From: Micractinium sp. NFX-FRZ
Taxonomy: Eukaryota > Chlorophyta > Trebouxiophyceae > Chlorellales > Chlorellaceae
DNA length: 64,000 nt
NCBI GenBank assembly: GCA_029339195.1
Contig: JAPTJF010000285.1
Span: forward strand, 1 to 64,000
Direction: 5' to 3'
Shown here: positions 1-11,700 of the stretch, one piece after another
How positions within the stretch are numbered: the stretch's first letter is position 1
How the letters are laid out: every line of letters begins with the position of its first letter
Notes under the pieces: generated by a model
What the model was told of the DNA's origin: nothing
Database searches by the model: none
The model's input: only the letters and a program-made list of their open reading frames with translations
Program-made: the position numbers and the translations under genes

Positions 1-393
1 CTCCCCCACTGCGGTGGTGCGGGTACCAAGGCAAGCCGCCACTCGCATGGTGTCAAGCTTGCCTGCTGGCCTCGGCAGTGTGCGTGCAAGGGGGTGGAGA
101 TGGGCTGGCACTCTGTTCCCGTGTCCCCCAGGAATCCCAGGAACAGCACACACCAGATCAGCGACGCGCTCCAATGCATTCCTTTGCTGGGCCCCCGCCG
201 TAGGGCGAGCTTGAGAGAACTGCTGCCAGTTAAGCATGTGGGCACCATCTGGATGCATCAAGTCCCGTAGCGTGCGCACCCCACATACCCACAGTGGCGC
301 CGCCATGGCGGTGAGGAGGTCGCTTGTGCCGAGGCCTCGACTCAGGGAGGCCTGCGCCTCACTTGTTTTCTTGCCACGAGGACGCAGCACGGC
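1..393 (-). mobile_element. possible LINE-type retroelement remnant, partial
   Basis: The minus strand is open from just after a stop at 394-396 to the window edge, about 131 codons. A Met lies at 304-306. The region around residues 30-55 of the open stretch (WVCGVRTLRDLM, then LNWQQF) resembles the segment after the reverse transcriptase domain of plant and algal LINE ORF2 proteins (a G-[IV]-x-T-[LV]-x-D-L pattern followed by W-x-x-F). This is recognition by eye of a short, weak pattern. No catalytic reverse transcriptase motif is present because the frame starts late and runs off the window. It could equally be an exon of an ordinary gene continuing to the left. Confidence 0.28.
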
Positions 394-1747
394 TCATCAT
401 GACTTCGAATGAAAACAGAACAGCCAATCGCACTCTTCTGCACCTGCCAGCGATCGTCCAGCTCGCACTGCCACGGCGGGTGACACTTGTGTCGTGACAG
501 CCAGTGGCAGCCCTTGAATGGACACAAACTTTGCCTCGGGGTGAGGCAAGCCCGCTTCGCCATCGCGATCGCTTCCCATCGCTTGCATGACCGAGATCCC
601 ACGCTTGAGGGTGCCCGGGCTGCAGGGTCCCCGGCCCTGTCGCCACCGCCAGCACGCTTGGCCACTTCGGCACCTGTTGCTGCCTCCTCCACCTGCAGCA
701 GCTGCCGCCCCTGCCTGACACTGCTGTGCCCCTATGCCACCCCTTGCGCTGCAAGTACTCGGGGGATGTGCGAGGCCGCAGCTATGGCGGCGGTTCAAAC
801 AACATCAATGCCCGCCTGTTTAAACGTCGCCGATCCCCGCTGCCGTCAAGCTTGCAGGCATCTTGTCCGCCGCAGAGCAGGCAAGTGGTTTATGGTTGCC
901 ATCTGGGTCTGATCGCATCTGGCAGGTGCCTGTGCAGTGAAGAGATCGAGCAGTCAAAAGTCACTCGCATTGCCCGCTTGGCCAGCCATGCAAGGCGCAC
1001 GGGAGACAAGTGCCTGGACCAGGGCAGCTGCCAGTCCCACATCCCATTCTCACGTCTGTCAACCTCCCGTGCTCGCCGTTTCCTTCTGATGCAGGAGCGG
1101 GCCAGCCGAACAAGGGCCCCACACCGGTGGAAGGGGAGCAGCCAGCGGCCACGCTGGGGCACGGGCGCCTTGGCACAATGCATGTGCATCCTGACCTAGC
1201 TTCCTGCGGTGCCCAGCAAGCCTTTTGCAGGCAATGTAGCAGGGCAAAGCTCTGCGCTTTGCCCGCCTGCAGCGGGTCGGCGGTCGCGGCCGCTGCTGCC
1301 GCCCGGCGCGCATCTCCAGGTTCTTGCGGCGCTCCCATGGCCACCACTTCCACCCCAGTTTAGTCCGCACCGCGGACTCCCTAAGGGTGGTCCGATGCTC
1401 CAGCTCCCCTCAAAAGCCAATTCGGCCAGAGCCGGCAAACTTGAAATGAGGAACCTGGGTCCCACTCACAGCAGCCCATTCAAGTGTGGAACCCATTTTA
1501 ATTCAACCTCACTGCGCTTCTCGAACCGGCGCCCGCTCCATCGCCACGCACATCTTGTTGTGTACTTTAGACAAGCAGGCCAGTCGGCGATCGGGCCAGC
1601 AGAGGCGAAGTAGAGTAGCCGAGGAGCAGCCAGCGTCCCCGCAGCCGCTTGGCGCCTGCTAGTCAGCTCCACAATCGACGCTGAAGCAATCGAGCGGGCG
1701 GCAGGAGAAGTGCGGGTGCCGCAGAGCGCGGGGCGGCAAATTGCGCT
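394..1747. other. no supported gene; upstream region of the CRC-domain gene
   Basis: I find no exon chain here that I can defend. Several open frames of 90-157 codons exist on both strands but overlap one another and show no recognisable domain, as expected in GC-rich DNA. A Cys/His-rich minus-strand stretch (about 460-530, CPFKGCHWLSRHKCH) could belong to a degenerate retroelement continuing from 1-393. The last few hundred bases should hold the promoter and 5' UTR of the gene starting at 1748; no TATA element stands out. Confidence 0.4.
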
Positions 1748-4700
1748 ATGGCACAGACGCCGCAGCAGAACACTCGCGTTCGCCCGCCGCACCTGCCTGA
1801 GGTGAGTTGGGGGACCTTGGGAGACGGAGAGCAGGCGCACCCCGGCCGCTGGGCTTGGGACCAGGAATCGAATCAAAGGGTTGTGTGCAAATTGCAGGCC
1901 TCTCCCTTCAGCAGCGTGCTCGCTCGGTTGCCGGATCTCTCCCCGCCACGGACCAAGTACACCACCAGCTTTGGGAGCCTCAACCCGCTGGCCTCGCCAC
2001 CGCCGCAGACCTCCTTCGGCTACCCCCGGGCCCCCAGGTCTGCCGCCGCCCCGCAGGCTACTTGTTCCTTGTCGCGTTATTGTGCAGGCCGGGTCTCTGT
2101 GGCGTGCCCATAGCGCTGGGTTTGTGCAGCAGGAAGACCTGGGGGTGCAGGCGACACTGCGTAGCCGGCAGGGAAGGGGAGCAGCCTCCCGCCATTAAAG
2201 CGCGCGCCGGCTTGCGCGCTGGCCCGAGGCACCAAGACGTCCCACACACCGGCTCGCCCCTTTGTTTGACAAACCCCTCTCCCAGCACCTCCCGCCACTC
2301 ATGCCATCTGCTCCCGCGCTCCTCCCGCTGCAGCAGCCAGACCCCAGGGGGCCCCAGCAATGAGGGCACCAAGTCGGCAGCGTTTGGTGCGTCTGTCAGC
2401 TTGCCGCGCCGCCGCTGTGTACTGGCCCCAAGCCCCGCCCCCGACACGTGTGCACTGCGCCGCTCGCACGGCCACCCGCTCGCGCAACTTGCTCACTCAC
2501 AACCTTCTGTCCTCCCTCCCTGCTATGCCTTCAGACTTGTTGGGGGGCGGCACGCCCATGAAGAGCCTCCCGCCAGAGCAGCAGCTGGGGAGCCCGCGGT
2601 TTGAGCTGCAGGTAAAAGCAAGGGCCACCACGCTCACCAAGTTTGCCCCACTTGAGCTGGAAAGCCGGAGGCTGGCATAGGCCGGCAGGGCGTGGGTTGC
2701 GGGCTTCTAGAGTCTCTGGCCGATCTCTCACCCTCTCGCTTCCCGTCACTGGTGGTATTGCCCTCTGCAGAGCCCCCGGTTCCCGCTCTTCCAGCCTTCC
2801 CCCAAGAAGCCCCTCGACCAGCTGCGCTCGCCACCCTCAGGTGTGGCTCCTGGCTTCTCGGCAGCCAGCCAGGCAGCCAGCAATTTGTGCCTGCTTTTAA
2901 AGCCAGCGTGCTGCAAGCCCCTGGCACACCCTTGCGCTTTCCCGCCGCTTTCCCCGCTGCATGCTTCCCCGGGCACCCACCACCACTTTGTGCCCCCGCC
3001 CTTCACCCCTGCAGTGCGGCTAGGCGAGTCAATCACAGCCCCCATCCGCTCCTTTGCCAGCCCCTTTGGCTCTCTGCTGGACAGCAGCAGCCGCTCCGGG
3101 CCACTGGCAGCCGACGGCAGCGGGGGCACGGGCCCTTCGCCGCCTCCGCGTGGCAGCGCTGCTGGCGGCCGCCAGCAACCCCGCTTCTCAGGGCTGTTTG
3201 CACCGGCGGGCAGTGCACTGAACGCGGCACTTGATGCATGTGACATCCCGCCGCCAGCGCCGGGGCTGGACCCTGCGTACCTCTCACCCCTGCGCCCAGC
3301 ATCAGCGGCCGGCGGGCCCCGCCGGGCCTCCAGCACTGCCAGCGGAGCAGGCGCTACAGAGGGACAGCAGCAGCAGCAAGGCGAGCATCAGCACCAGCAG
3401 CAGCAGCAAAGAGGGGGCGGTGCCGACGCACCATCGGCGGCAGCGGCAGCGGCTGGGGAGCCTTCGGCGGCGGCAGCGGCGGCACGCGCTACCACCTCTG
3501 CAGCAGCACATTCGTCGTTAGATGATGATGATGCTGACATGGAGGTGGCTGCTGACATGGCAGCAATGATGCGCAGCAGGGGCAGCACCGAGGCTGACGA
3601 GGGGGAGGACGAGGAGGAAGATGAGGGGGAGGAGGAGGGGGGCGAAGACGAGGATGACGAGGATTACACAGCTTCTGCCAGCTTCCGCCGCCCGCCACCC
3701 AGGCGGCGCCCCGGTGGCGGCCCCGCCGGTGCACCCCCGCGGACGGGCCAGCAGCTGTTCATGCCGGGGCAGAGGCCCACGCGCCGCCGCATGCTGCAGT
3801 TTGCGGCCGGCGGGGGCGGGGCGCTTGCTGAGGAGGAGGGCGACGCGACGCCGCTGGTAGGTGGTTTCTGGGCCAGGGCTGAATACGACCATGTCTCTCC
3901 GCCAGCATGCTCCTGTAGTTCCCTGCACCCTGGCTCCTGCTGCGTGCTGCTGTGCGTGCGCGGTGTAGGCCGCTACTTGCTGGACTTCAATTTTTCCATC
4001 CAGTCAGCAGCGGCTGGTCTGCGACCTGGCACCGGTCTGCGCTCGCCGCCCGCCGCTCACTCGTCCCCGCCTGCTCCTCTGCCTGCCTGCGCATCCCTGC
4101 CTGCCGTTCCTGCCTGCAGGTCCACTCCATGCTGCCGCAGTCGCCCATGTGCCAGCCGATCAAGATGGATGTTGACCTGCTGCCCATCCCAAAGCTGAGG
4201 GACCCATCCAGCACGTCGGAGGACGGCAGCGGCGGCAGCCCGACACACGTGAGCGAGCACCCTACCACGGCTGTGTGCCTGCTGCCCTTTGCATGTTTCT
4301 CTGCTCGTGTTTGCGTTCAGCTGCTTGCTTCTGCCTGCCGCTGGGCATGGAAGCCCGCCCCCATTGCTTAGGAGAGGCGGAGGCCTGGCTGCCCTGAGGG
4401 CTTAACAACCCTGTACCCGCCGCGTCTGACGCTCGTTGGCCTGCCCGTCTGCCCCTGGCCTGCAGCGCCTGCGCCCTGGAGGGTACTGCTTGGACTCCCC
4501 CGCAGTGCAGGCGGCTGCGCACGCTGCAGTGGCGGCAGCACTGGAAGCCTCCGCAGGTGGGGCTCCGCTGCGCTGGCCGCAGCCGCTGCATGCATTGCTG
4601 CCTTGCCCCTGGCTTCCGTGCGCCCGCCCGCCTGATTGTGCCGAGTGCCTGCTCCACCACATCCCCGACCCACTCCTCAACCTATGCATAGCTCCAACAA

Positions 4701-7373
4701 CCCATGCATCCGACTCAACCTGTACCGTGCCTGCCATGCGGACCCTGCAGGGGCCGGCGGCGCCCCTGCCAGCCGGCGCCCCGCACGGGCAGCTGCAGCC
4801 GGCGCCGCAGCAGCGGCAAAGGCGGCGGCAGAGGCGGCGGGTACACCCGTGCAGCGACGCGCCAGCGGGCACCTGGCCCGCACCACCAGCAGCGGCGGCG
4901 TCTCCCTGAGCAGTGGACTGCCGCCAGTCACGCCTGGAGAGGATGGAGCAGCGGCAGCCGTCTTCTCAGGGTAACCGCGGGCTTTGAGGGGTTGGTTGGT
5001 GCCTGGCAGCGGCCGTGTGGGCTGGGCTGCTTGGGTGCCTTGCAGCAGCTGTTCTTTCGCTGCGCTGTGCCCCGGCCCACCCGCCGCCTTATCACCCCTG
5101 TTCACCTGCCCTTCCACTGTCCCAGGCCGAAGAAGTGCAACTGCAAGAAGAGCAAGTGCCTGAAGCTGTACTGCGACTGCTTTGCAAACGGCGGCTTCTG
5201 CGGTGTCAACTGCTCCTGCGTCAACTGCGCCAACAAAGTGGAGAACAGGTGCGCCTTTCTTTCCTGACGGAGCCTCGGTTCAGTCGACATTTCAGCCAGC
5301 AGGGTATAGGCAACGTAACTCACACAGTTTCGCTGCTTTCAGGGGCCGTCTGTGTGTGCCACCCATGTCTTCTGTCTCCGTGTGCACGGAACCATCTGTT
5401 GCCTGCCTCTGCGTCCGGCGCCTCACCGCTGCTGTGCCTGATCTGCCTGCAGCGAGCTGGTGCGGTCGCAGCGCGAGTCGATCAAGCAGCGCAACCCTAA
5501 TGCGTTCATCCAGAAGGTGCGCTGTGCTGCCATGCTTGCAAGTGTTGCAAAGGGCGTGCCTGCCTTGCCTACCACAGCATGGCTCTAAACATTGCATGCA
5601 TCCACAACACTAAGCTGCTTCTCCTCGCCAGCGACATGCTTACGCTTGTGTGCCGGTGCCCTTTGTTTCCACCGCGCACCGCCGCCGTCCACCGCTTGGC
5701 GCTGCCAGTGCTGCTTGCTTCACCGCTGCCCACCCCTTGCTGCTGATCAACTGTGTGCCCGCAGATTGAGGCGGATGCGGCGCTGGGTGGGCAGCACCGC
5801 CGCGGGTGCAACTGCCGCAAGAGCCACTGCATGAAGAAGTATTGCGAGTGCTTCCAGGTGGGCATATCTTCAAAAGGTGTTTACCATTCCAGGCATTGCT
5901 GTGTGGGTGCTGCAGTAGGGTGTGAGCGGGGGAGCAGTAGATGTGGAGCATTGCCTGATGAGGTACTGCGAGTGCCTCCAGGTGGATGGTACTGGACCTG
6001 CAGCAGTGCATCAAGCTGAAATGTGCAGCCACGGCCAGCTGGGTCCTGGGCAGGGCCCCTGTCTATGGATTGCAGGATGGCAGGGGCGCCTAGAACTGAG
6101 CCAGCTTGCAGCAACTCGTGGCACGCCTGCAAGCCTCTCATCTGCTGTCCATTGCTTCGCGGTGCGCTGCAGGCGGGCGTGCCCTGCGGCGAGCACTGCA
6201 AGTGCGAGAGCTGCCACAACACGGCTGGCCACGCGGCTCGGCGGCCTCCCGGCGGCGGCGCAAGTGAGCACCCCGACACTGCTGCCACTTCTTGTGCTGG
6301 CTGTGTGCTGTGCCCTGTGAATGCCCTTGGCTGTCCCCTGCGCACCTGACTCTCCTGGGCTGCAGTGCACCCTTACTGCTCACTTTCAACTCACCTGCCA
6401 CTTGCCCACGCCTTGTTCCGACCGTGCAGGCAAGCGTGCGCGCAGCAGCAGCACGGCAGCAGCCACAGTGCAGCGCACGCGGCAGCCCTCCACGCGCCTG
6501 GCAGCCGGCTCCTCAGCCCTGTCCCAGCAGCTGAAGCAGGCGCAGGCGGTGGCAGCAGCCTCCCTGCAGGCAGCCATGGCACAGGCCAGTGCCAGCATGG
6601 CAGCGGGCAGCGCCAGCTTGGCAGAGGGTGGCAGCCAGGAAGGCGAAGGGGCACTTGCTGGGCAGGTGCAAGTCAAGCAAGAGCCTGGTGGCCAGGCAGT
6701 GCAGCCGCCACCCATGATGTTCCCCATCCCGCTGCCACCTGGCATGCTCCAGGACAGCAGCGGCGGGGCATCCCTGAACCTCATCCCCATCATGCTTCAA
6801 CCGCTGGGTGGAGCGGGCGCGGCTGGCCAGCTGCCGCTGATGCCGCAGCCCACAGCCGCCCCTGCACTGGCAGCGTTTGCAGCGGCGGCGGCAGGGGCCA
6901 CGCCGGACGCGGCAGCAGTGGCAGGGGCGCCCAGCCACGTGACCCCTGTGGCAGCGCTGGTTGGGCCAGCAGCTCCAGGAGCGGCAGCAGCAGGCACCGG
7001 CGCTGCCACAGATGCAGCTGTGGGCGTGGGCGGCACTTTCAGCTTCCACCCCAGCACCGTCGACGGCAGCGGCAGTAGCAGCGGCCACAGCACGCCGCGC
7101 GCGGCAGGCTTGCGGGCGGCGGCAGCTGCAGCTGACATGGCGTTTTCACTTGACACTCCAGCAGCAGCAGGGGCACCGGCGGCAGGTTTCTCCGCAGGCG
7201 CAGGTGCAGGGAGCTTGCTGGAGAAGCTGCTGCCAGCCGCTGCAGCCGCCGCGAGTGGCGCAGCAGCTGCAGCGGCTGGTAAGGGCACGCCGGCAGCGCT
7301 GCCCGGCGTGCGTGCAACGCCCACCAAGCAAGCCCGCAAGCCGCAGCGCACAATGACCGCTGCGCTCATGTAG
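1748..7373 (+). CDS. CRC (tesmin/TSO1-like CXC) domain transcription factor
   Basis: Plant TSO1/TCX and animal LIN54 proteins bind DNA through two Cys-rich CXC modules joined by a linker. All three parts are present: CXC1 at 5126-5248 ([16 protein letters not shown], then [12 protein letters not shown]), the linker with RNPNAF at 5453-5516, and CXC2 split over 5765-5857 ([16 protein letters not shown]) and 6173-6263 ([13 protein letters not shown]). Every expected Cys is intact. An N-terminal [17 protein letters not shown] (from 1901) resembles the short SPVF...LSPI motif of plant family members. Inferred exons: 1748-1801, 1898-about 2037, about 2535-2611, 2771-2840, 3015-3856, 4120-4248, 4466-4556, 4751-4970, 5126-5248, 5453-5516, 5765-5857, 6173-6263, 6430-7373. 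Phases agree from 2771 on; the exon 2/3 junction is unresolved. The remainder is Ala/Gln/acidic low complexity. The role is probably nuclear, cell-cycle or developmental gene control. Confidence 0.9.
5950..5985 (+). repeat. intronic echo of the CXC2 exon edge
   Basis: This stretch inside the intron 5858-6172 matches 5826-5861 at 30 of 36 positions. It copies the end of the CXC2 exon, including its CAG|GTGG donor boundary. Read in the exon frame it gives LMRYCECLQ against MKKYCECFQ. Confidence 0.8.
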
Positions 7374-8780
7374 AGAACGCCTTACCAGCTGGCTGGACGA
7401 TTCGCCTGTTGAAGTTGAGCTGACCCTTGGCCCCAACAGCCTGCACAGCACGACACAGCCTGACGCTCAATACAACGGTCTGGCGTGTAGCAACAGCACG
7501 CCCCCATGTACAGACGCCCCCCCGGCCCCTGACAGACTCCCTGCTAGCAAGGCAACCTAGCAAGACAGAACAACGAACATGACAATGAACCGCATCAACA
7601 TGACACAACCCCTTTCTTTCTACCCGTTTTCTCTACAACACTGCCCCCACGCTTCCCCCCCTCCCGTTTGCCCATTGATGCAGCACAGGGCCAGCGTAGT
7701 GCCTGACAGTTTGTAGAAGCTGTTTGTTAGGACGAGCATAAAGCCGTGCTCTCTGCCCCACAGCCAGCACTAGTTTGTTTTGTTTTCATTTCCCTTTGCC
7801 CTCCCCTCCAGCACTGCACCCCTCCCTGCCTCTCCCCCACTCCCCGCCCTTCCTCCCCTGCCGCGCTTGATTGCTCGCTTCGCCCGCCACTGGCCTGGCC
7901 CCAGCCCGCCGCGGCAGGCGCATTGAGATATTCTGGCCTCCTCCTCACCTGCTTTACGGCAGCACCTCAGTGCTGCCTGTCCTCCACTCACACCTCGCAG
8001 CACACCCCTAGGCCCCCCTTTCACTGCACGGCTATTGCTCTTGCCTGCATGCTCATTCCTGCTTCACGGTGACTGCATTCCATTATCGTTAAGAAGCTGC
8101 CGTACACCATGTCAAATGAAATCGTTCAGCAGGCAAAGCAGTGCAAGTTGATCAGGCAGGGTGCCTGTTATTTATGTTTTGAGGACGCGGGGAAGTCGCA
8201 TGTACACCCAGTTTATTCGGCAGGGCTGCTGCCGGCGCCGAATCCTGGCCAGCAGTGGATCATTGAGTCTGGACCTCGATTCCTGGCAAGCAGGTGGAGC
8301 TGATGGCGGTGCCAAACTGGCAGTCCCCTCCCAGCTCCTGAAGCGCCTGCAAGACGGGACAACAGGCATGGAGGGACCTGTTCAACAAACGAATAAAACT
8401 ACCATCTCATGGTTGCCAAGGAGCCAGGGCACACTGCTATTTCAAACCAGTGTGGCAATCCTCTCCAAGCTCCTGCAGCGCCTCCAAGAGGGCAGGCGGA
8501 GGGGCACAGCGGAGATGGCTTGCGTTTCCGCGTTCGGATCAGTTCGCAGGGGCGGAGGCGCTGCTGCTGTCAAACGCCTTGCAGCAGTCCGCGACCGCAG
8601 GTGCTCAGGCAGCATGCACAGACCTGGCACTAGCAGCAGCAGCAGTCAGCAACAGCCAGAGCAGGAAGCTTCAGCAGCAGGGGCCAGATATAGCCGCCCG
8701 CCACCCTCATCGGTACTGTGTCTGACGCAACTTTCCTAGGCATAAAGGAGCATCCGCGGTGGCAACAGCAGCGGCAGGCA
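7374..8780. other. convergent 3' region between CRC and GT14 genes
   Basis: It should contain the 3' UTRs of both flanking genes. I see no exon chain and no TGTAA signal in the expected orientation for either gene. A loose direct repeat of about 45 bases occurs at 8321-8366 and 8454-8499 (core AGCTCCTGNAGCGCCTNCAAGA). A plus-strand open stretch at 8161-8739 has no recognisable domain and lies in the expected GT14 3' UTR. Confidence 0.5.
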
Positions 8781-11700
8781 TCAGCTGCAGCGAGTGGCCA
8801 TATAGGGAGCAGCCACTATTCTCACCGGCACCGAGTCGGGCGCAAACTTTCGTGCCATTAAAAAGCAGGCGTCGCCCATCGACGCATAGCCGTGCCCCTG
8901 CTGCTGCTCGTGGTGCTGCCCAACGTGCGGCTGCTGCTGCTCCTCTGCCGTGAGCCTACGCTGGCGCAGCAAGTGCAGCGCTCTTCCTGCATTGCCACTG
9001 CTGCTGCTGCCCGGCAGTGGCTGGCCTGCCAGAGTGACGCTGCTGCCGCGCCGCCTGAACATGGTGGCAGCCGAGGACAGTGCATCGGCTGCGTTGCAGT
9101 CAGTCTCAGTGGCGCGCTGCTTGCGCAGCCTGCAGAGCGGTTGCAGCACGGGCCGCCAAAGATCAGATTTGTGACAGCGGGATGAGCTAACGAGCTTCCT
9201 GCAGACAACAACTCTGTAGGAGTAGCAGCATTCATACATGACAGGGCAGCAGGCAACCTGTGCAGAACGCAGGCAAAGCGAGCGCAGATGGGCATATCAA
9301 AGCCGGAAAATACATAACCCAAATTCGAAGGGCAGTTACTACCGCTTCCACAGGTAGTTACTTCCGCCCACCTATAGAGGAGGTCGGAGTTCACATCCTC
9401 TTTGTGATGCACCTTGGGAGACCAGACACCCTCCATCCAATCAGCCACCGTCATTGCGTCGGCACAGGTGGTCTGCAGGGGGAAGGGTGGCAGGGCTGCA
9501 CTAGTCAAGAGGTGACCCGTCGAAAGAGTGGAGTCGAATGAGCAAGGCGATAGTCAGGCTGAGAAGGTGCAGTGGTCGTACAAGAGGCAGGGTCGGGTAA
9601 GGGAAGGGAGTGGTGCAATGGTGAGTGGGTGGGGTGGCGAACAGCCAGGTGCTGCTGCATTGGTCACTGGCGCACCCTGTCGGCCGTGCCTTCAGCCACC
9701 TTCTCAATTGCACAGCCACCGCCAAGGATGCTGTTTTGCGAAACAGCTTTGCATAGTGCTGGCAGCAGCGCACCTCACTGTCCTTCCCATGTACTGCCAG
9801 CAGGGTGGGGATGTAGTGCTCGTCTGCACAAACAGGATGCCATGCCAGAGCACGAGGAGTGGTCAGAGCAAGGCGCAAAGTGCAGAATCATGGAGGGCTG
9901 GCTGACCTGTGTGGCCTGGCAGAACACCGGCCAGCTGCAGGGCGTTACCAGATGGCGCAGCAGGCAACAATGTAACTGCAACCCTGAGCCCCAGGACCAC
10001 TTGCCTGAGATGCAGCTGCGCTGCACCCAGGTGCGGTTCTGGGCGATCACATAGGGCGGGCGCACCATGCTGCAGAGGACAGTGGATGGGGCCCATTGCA
10101 AGGTGAGTGTGAGGTGGGTGTGAATCATGACAGCTTTGAAAGTTGCATCTCAGGCTGATGTAAAGCACCCCAAGCGGGTGTGCGCTGACCGCATTTCCCC
10201 CATGAAATGTGTCCAAGAAAGGTGGTGGGCACGTAGTGCAGCAGAGCAGCACACCAAGGCAGTGGAGCAGTGCAGAACAGGGCAAACAAGGCACAGGGCC
10301 AAGCATTGTATCCAGACATGGCAAGGCCAGGACCAGGCATGCAAGCCAGCTATGCCAGCCCAGAGAGGCTGCGGGTGGTGCTGCCCCAGAAATCCCGGAG
10401 CTCACAGGTGTGGGAAGCAGGTAGCACTTGCATTCAGACACGACATGCACGTTAGGGCAGTAACCCTGACAAAATGAAGCAAAGAAGTTCCTGGGAGCTC
10501 ACATGGGTGGGAAGAAGGAGTAGCATTCGCGCTCAAACCGGGGCGCCAGCTGGCGATCGGTGGCCACCACCTGGGCGTGTGAACGCGTCAGCGCCTTCCA
10601 CTGCAGCGCATCGGGCAGCAATGTGCATGGCATGGTTGATGCACGTTTGATGCTGGCACACGCCGCATGGCCGCCCGCGCCACCTGCCGCTGCCTTTGAG
10701 AGTCCCTGCAGCTTCTGACAACACGCCGTTCTGTCGACACCTCTCGACCTCTCCCCCCAACTCCTGCACCCCACCAGTACAAGTGCACATCTTGTTAAAG
10801 GCGAGCACCCACGGGATGTGCACACCTGCCTTACAAGCAGGAGATATCTACTTAACAACAACAAAAACCCGTGATAACCAGACCGAAATAAAAAAAAAAA
10901 AACAATCCAGCACTCACCTGTGCGCTTTTCCGCCACTTTTGAGGGGTGAGCAGCCCGGGAATGTACAGCGCAGCGTTCCACCTGCAGTAGTGCGGGGCAT
11001 TGGCAACAGCATCAGCCTCTCATAAGCAACAGTCAGCGCCAGGGGAGCCGACTCACTCCAGGAAGCAAGAGCGGGAACTGCACAACGAACACCATGCACG
11101 GACAAGCAGCTGCGGCAACAGCAGCAAAAAAAAGACAGACTGCCCTTGCTAGCCTGGGTGTCAAGTCAAACAGCGGGATTATCAGAACAAACAAACAGAC
11201 TGGATCAAATCAAGGATATGAAAGACCTTAACGGCGAGCCCCCAAGCCCTACAGTAGTTCACCCTTCTTCATCATCGATTCGCACCTATCTACCAGAGCA
11301 TCTTCCTTGGCGCATGCGTTCACCCGGCTCTTGGTGTCGCTGAGCAGTTGGAGGTACAGCACATGTGGCGGGTACAGCGGGGTGCACGTCTCGCTGCAGG
11401 GTCAGGTAGGCGAGGGCGGGCAGACACGCTTGGAAGGCTGGTCAGCACGTAGGCAGGCTCACGCGGCACTCAGCCTGGGGTGACAGTGGCAGGGCGGTGA
11501 ATGCGAAGCCGATGACAGCAGCTGCAGATGCAACATCGCTCCCTTCCCTCCCAACACAGCTCAGCTTCCCTCCCTCCCTTGAGCCCCCAACTCGCCTGAC
11601 CAGCACAAAGCGCTGATTGCGGGGATCGGCAAGCGCCGTTATGATCAGCCGCCTCTCGGCCTCTGCCTGCAGCAAGAAGTGTGGCGGTTGCATCACGCGC

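Noticed and set aside
487..1370. Overlapping open frames, including an SBP-box-like minus-strand run (KRRALPCYIACKRLAGHRRK)
   Set aside because: The ordered Cys/His pattern of an SBP domain is absent, and no exon chain links the pieces.
8161..8739. Plus-strand open frame of 192 codons
   Set aside because: Lies in the expected 3' UTR of the GT14 gene, shows no domain, and contains a diverged direct repeat rather than coding structure.
10005..10069. Rejecting this as intron because no GT donor fits
   Set aside because: Reconsidered: with a GC donor (AG|GCAAGT) it is a 65-base exon that restores phase on both sides and runs straight into DEHYIPT, so it was kept as an exon.
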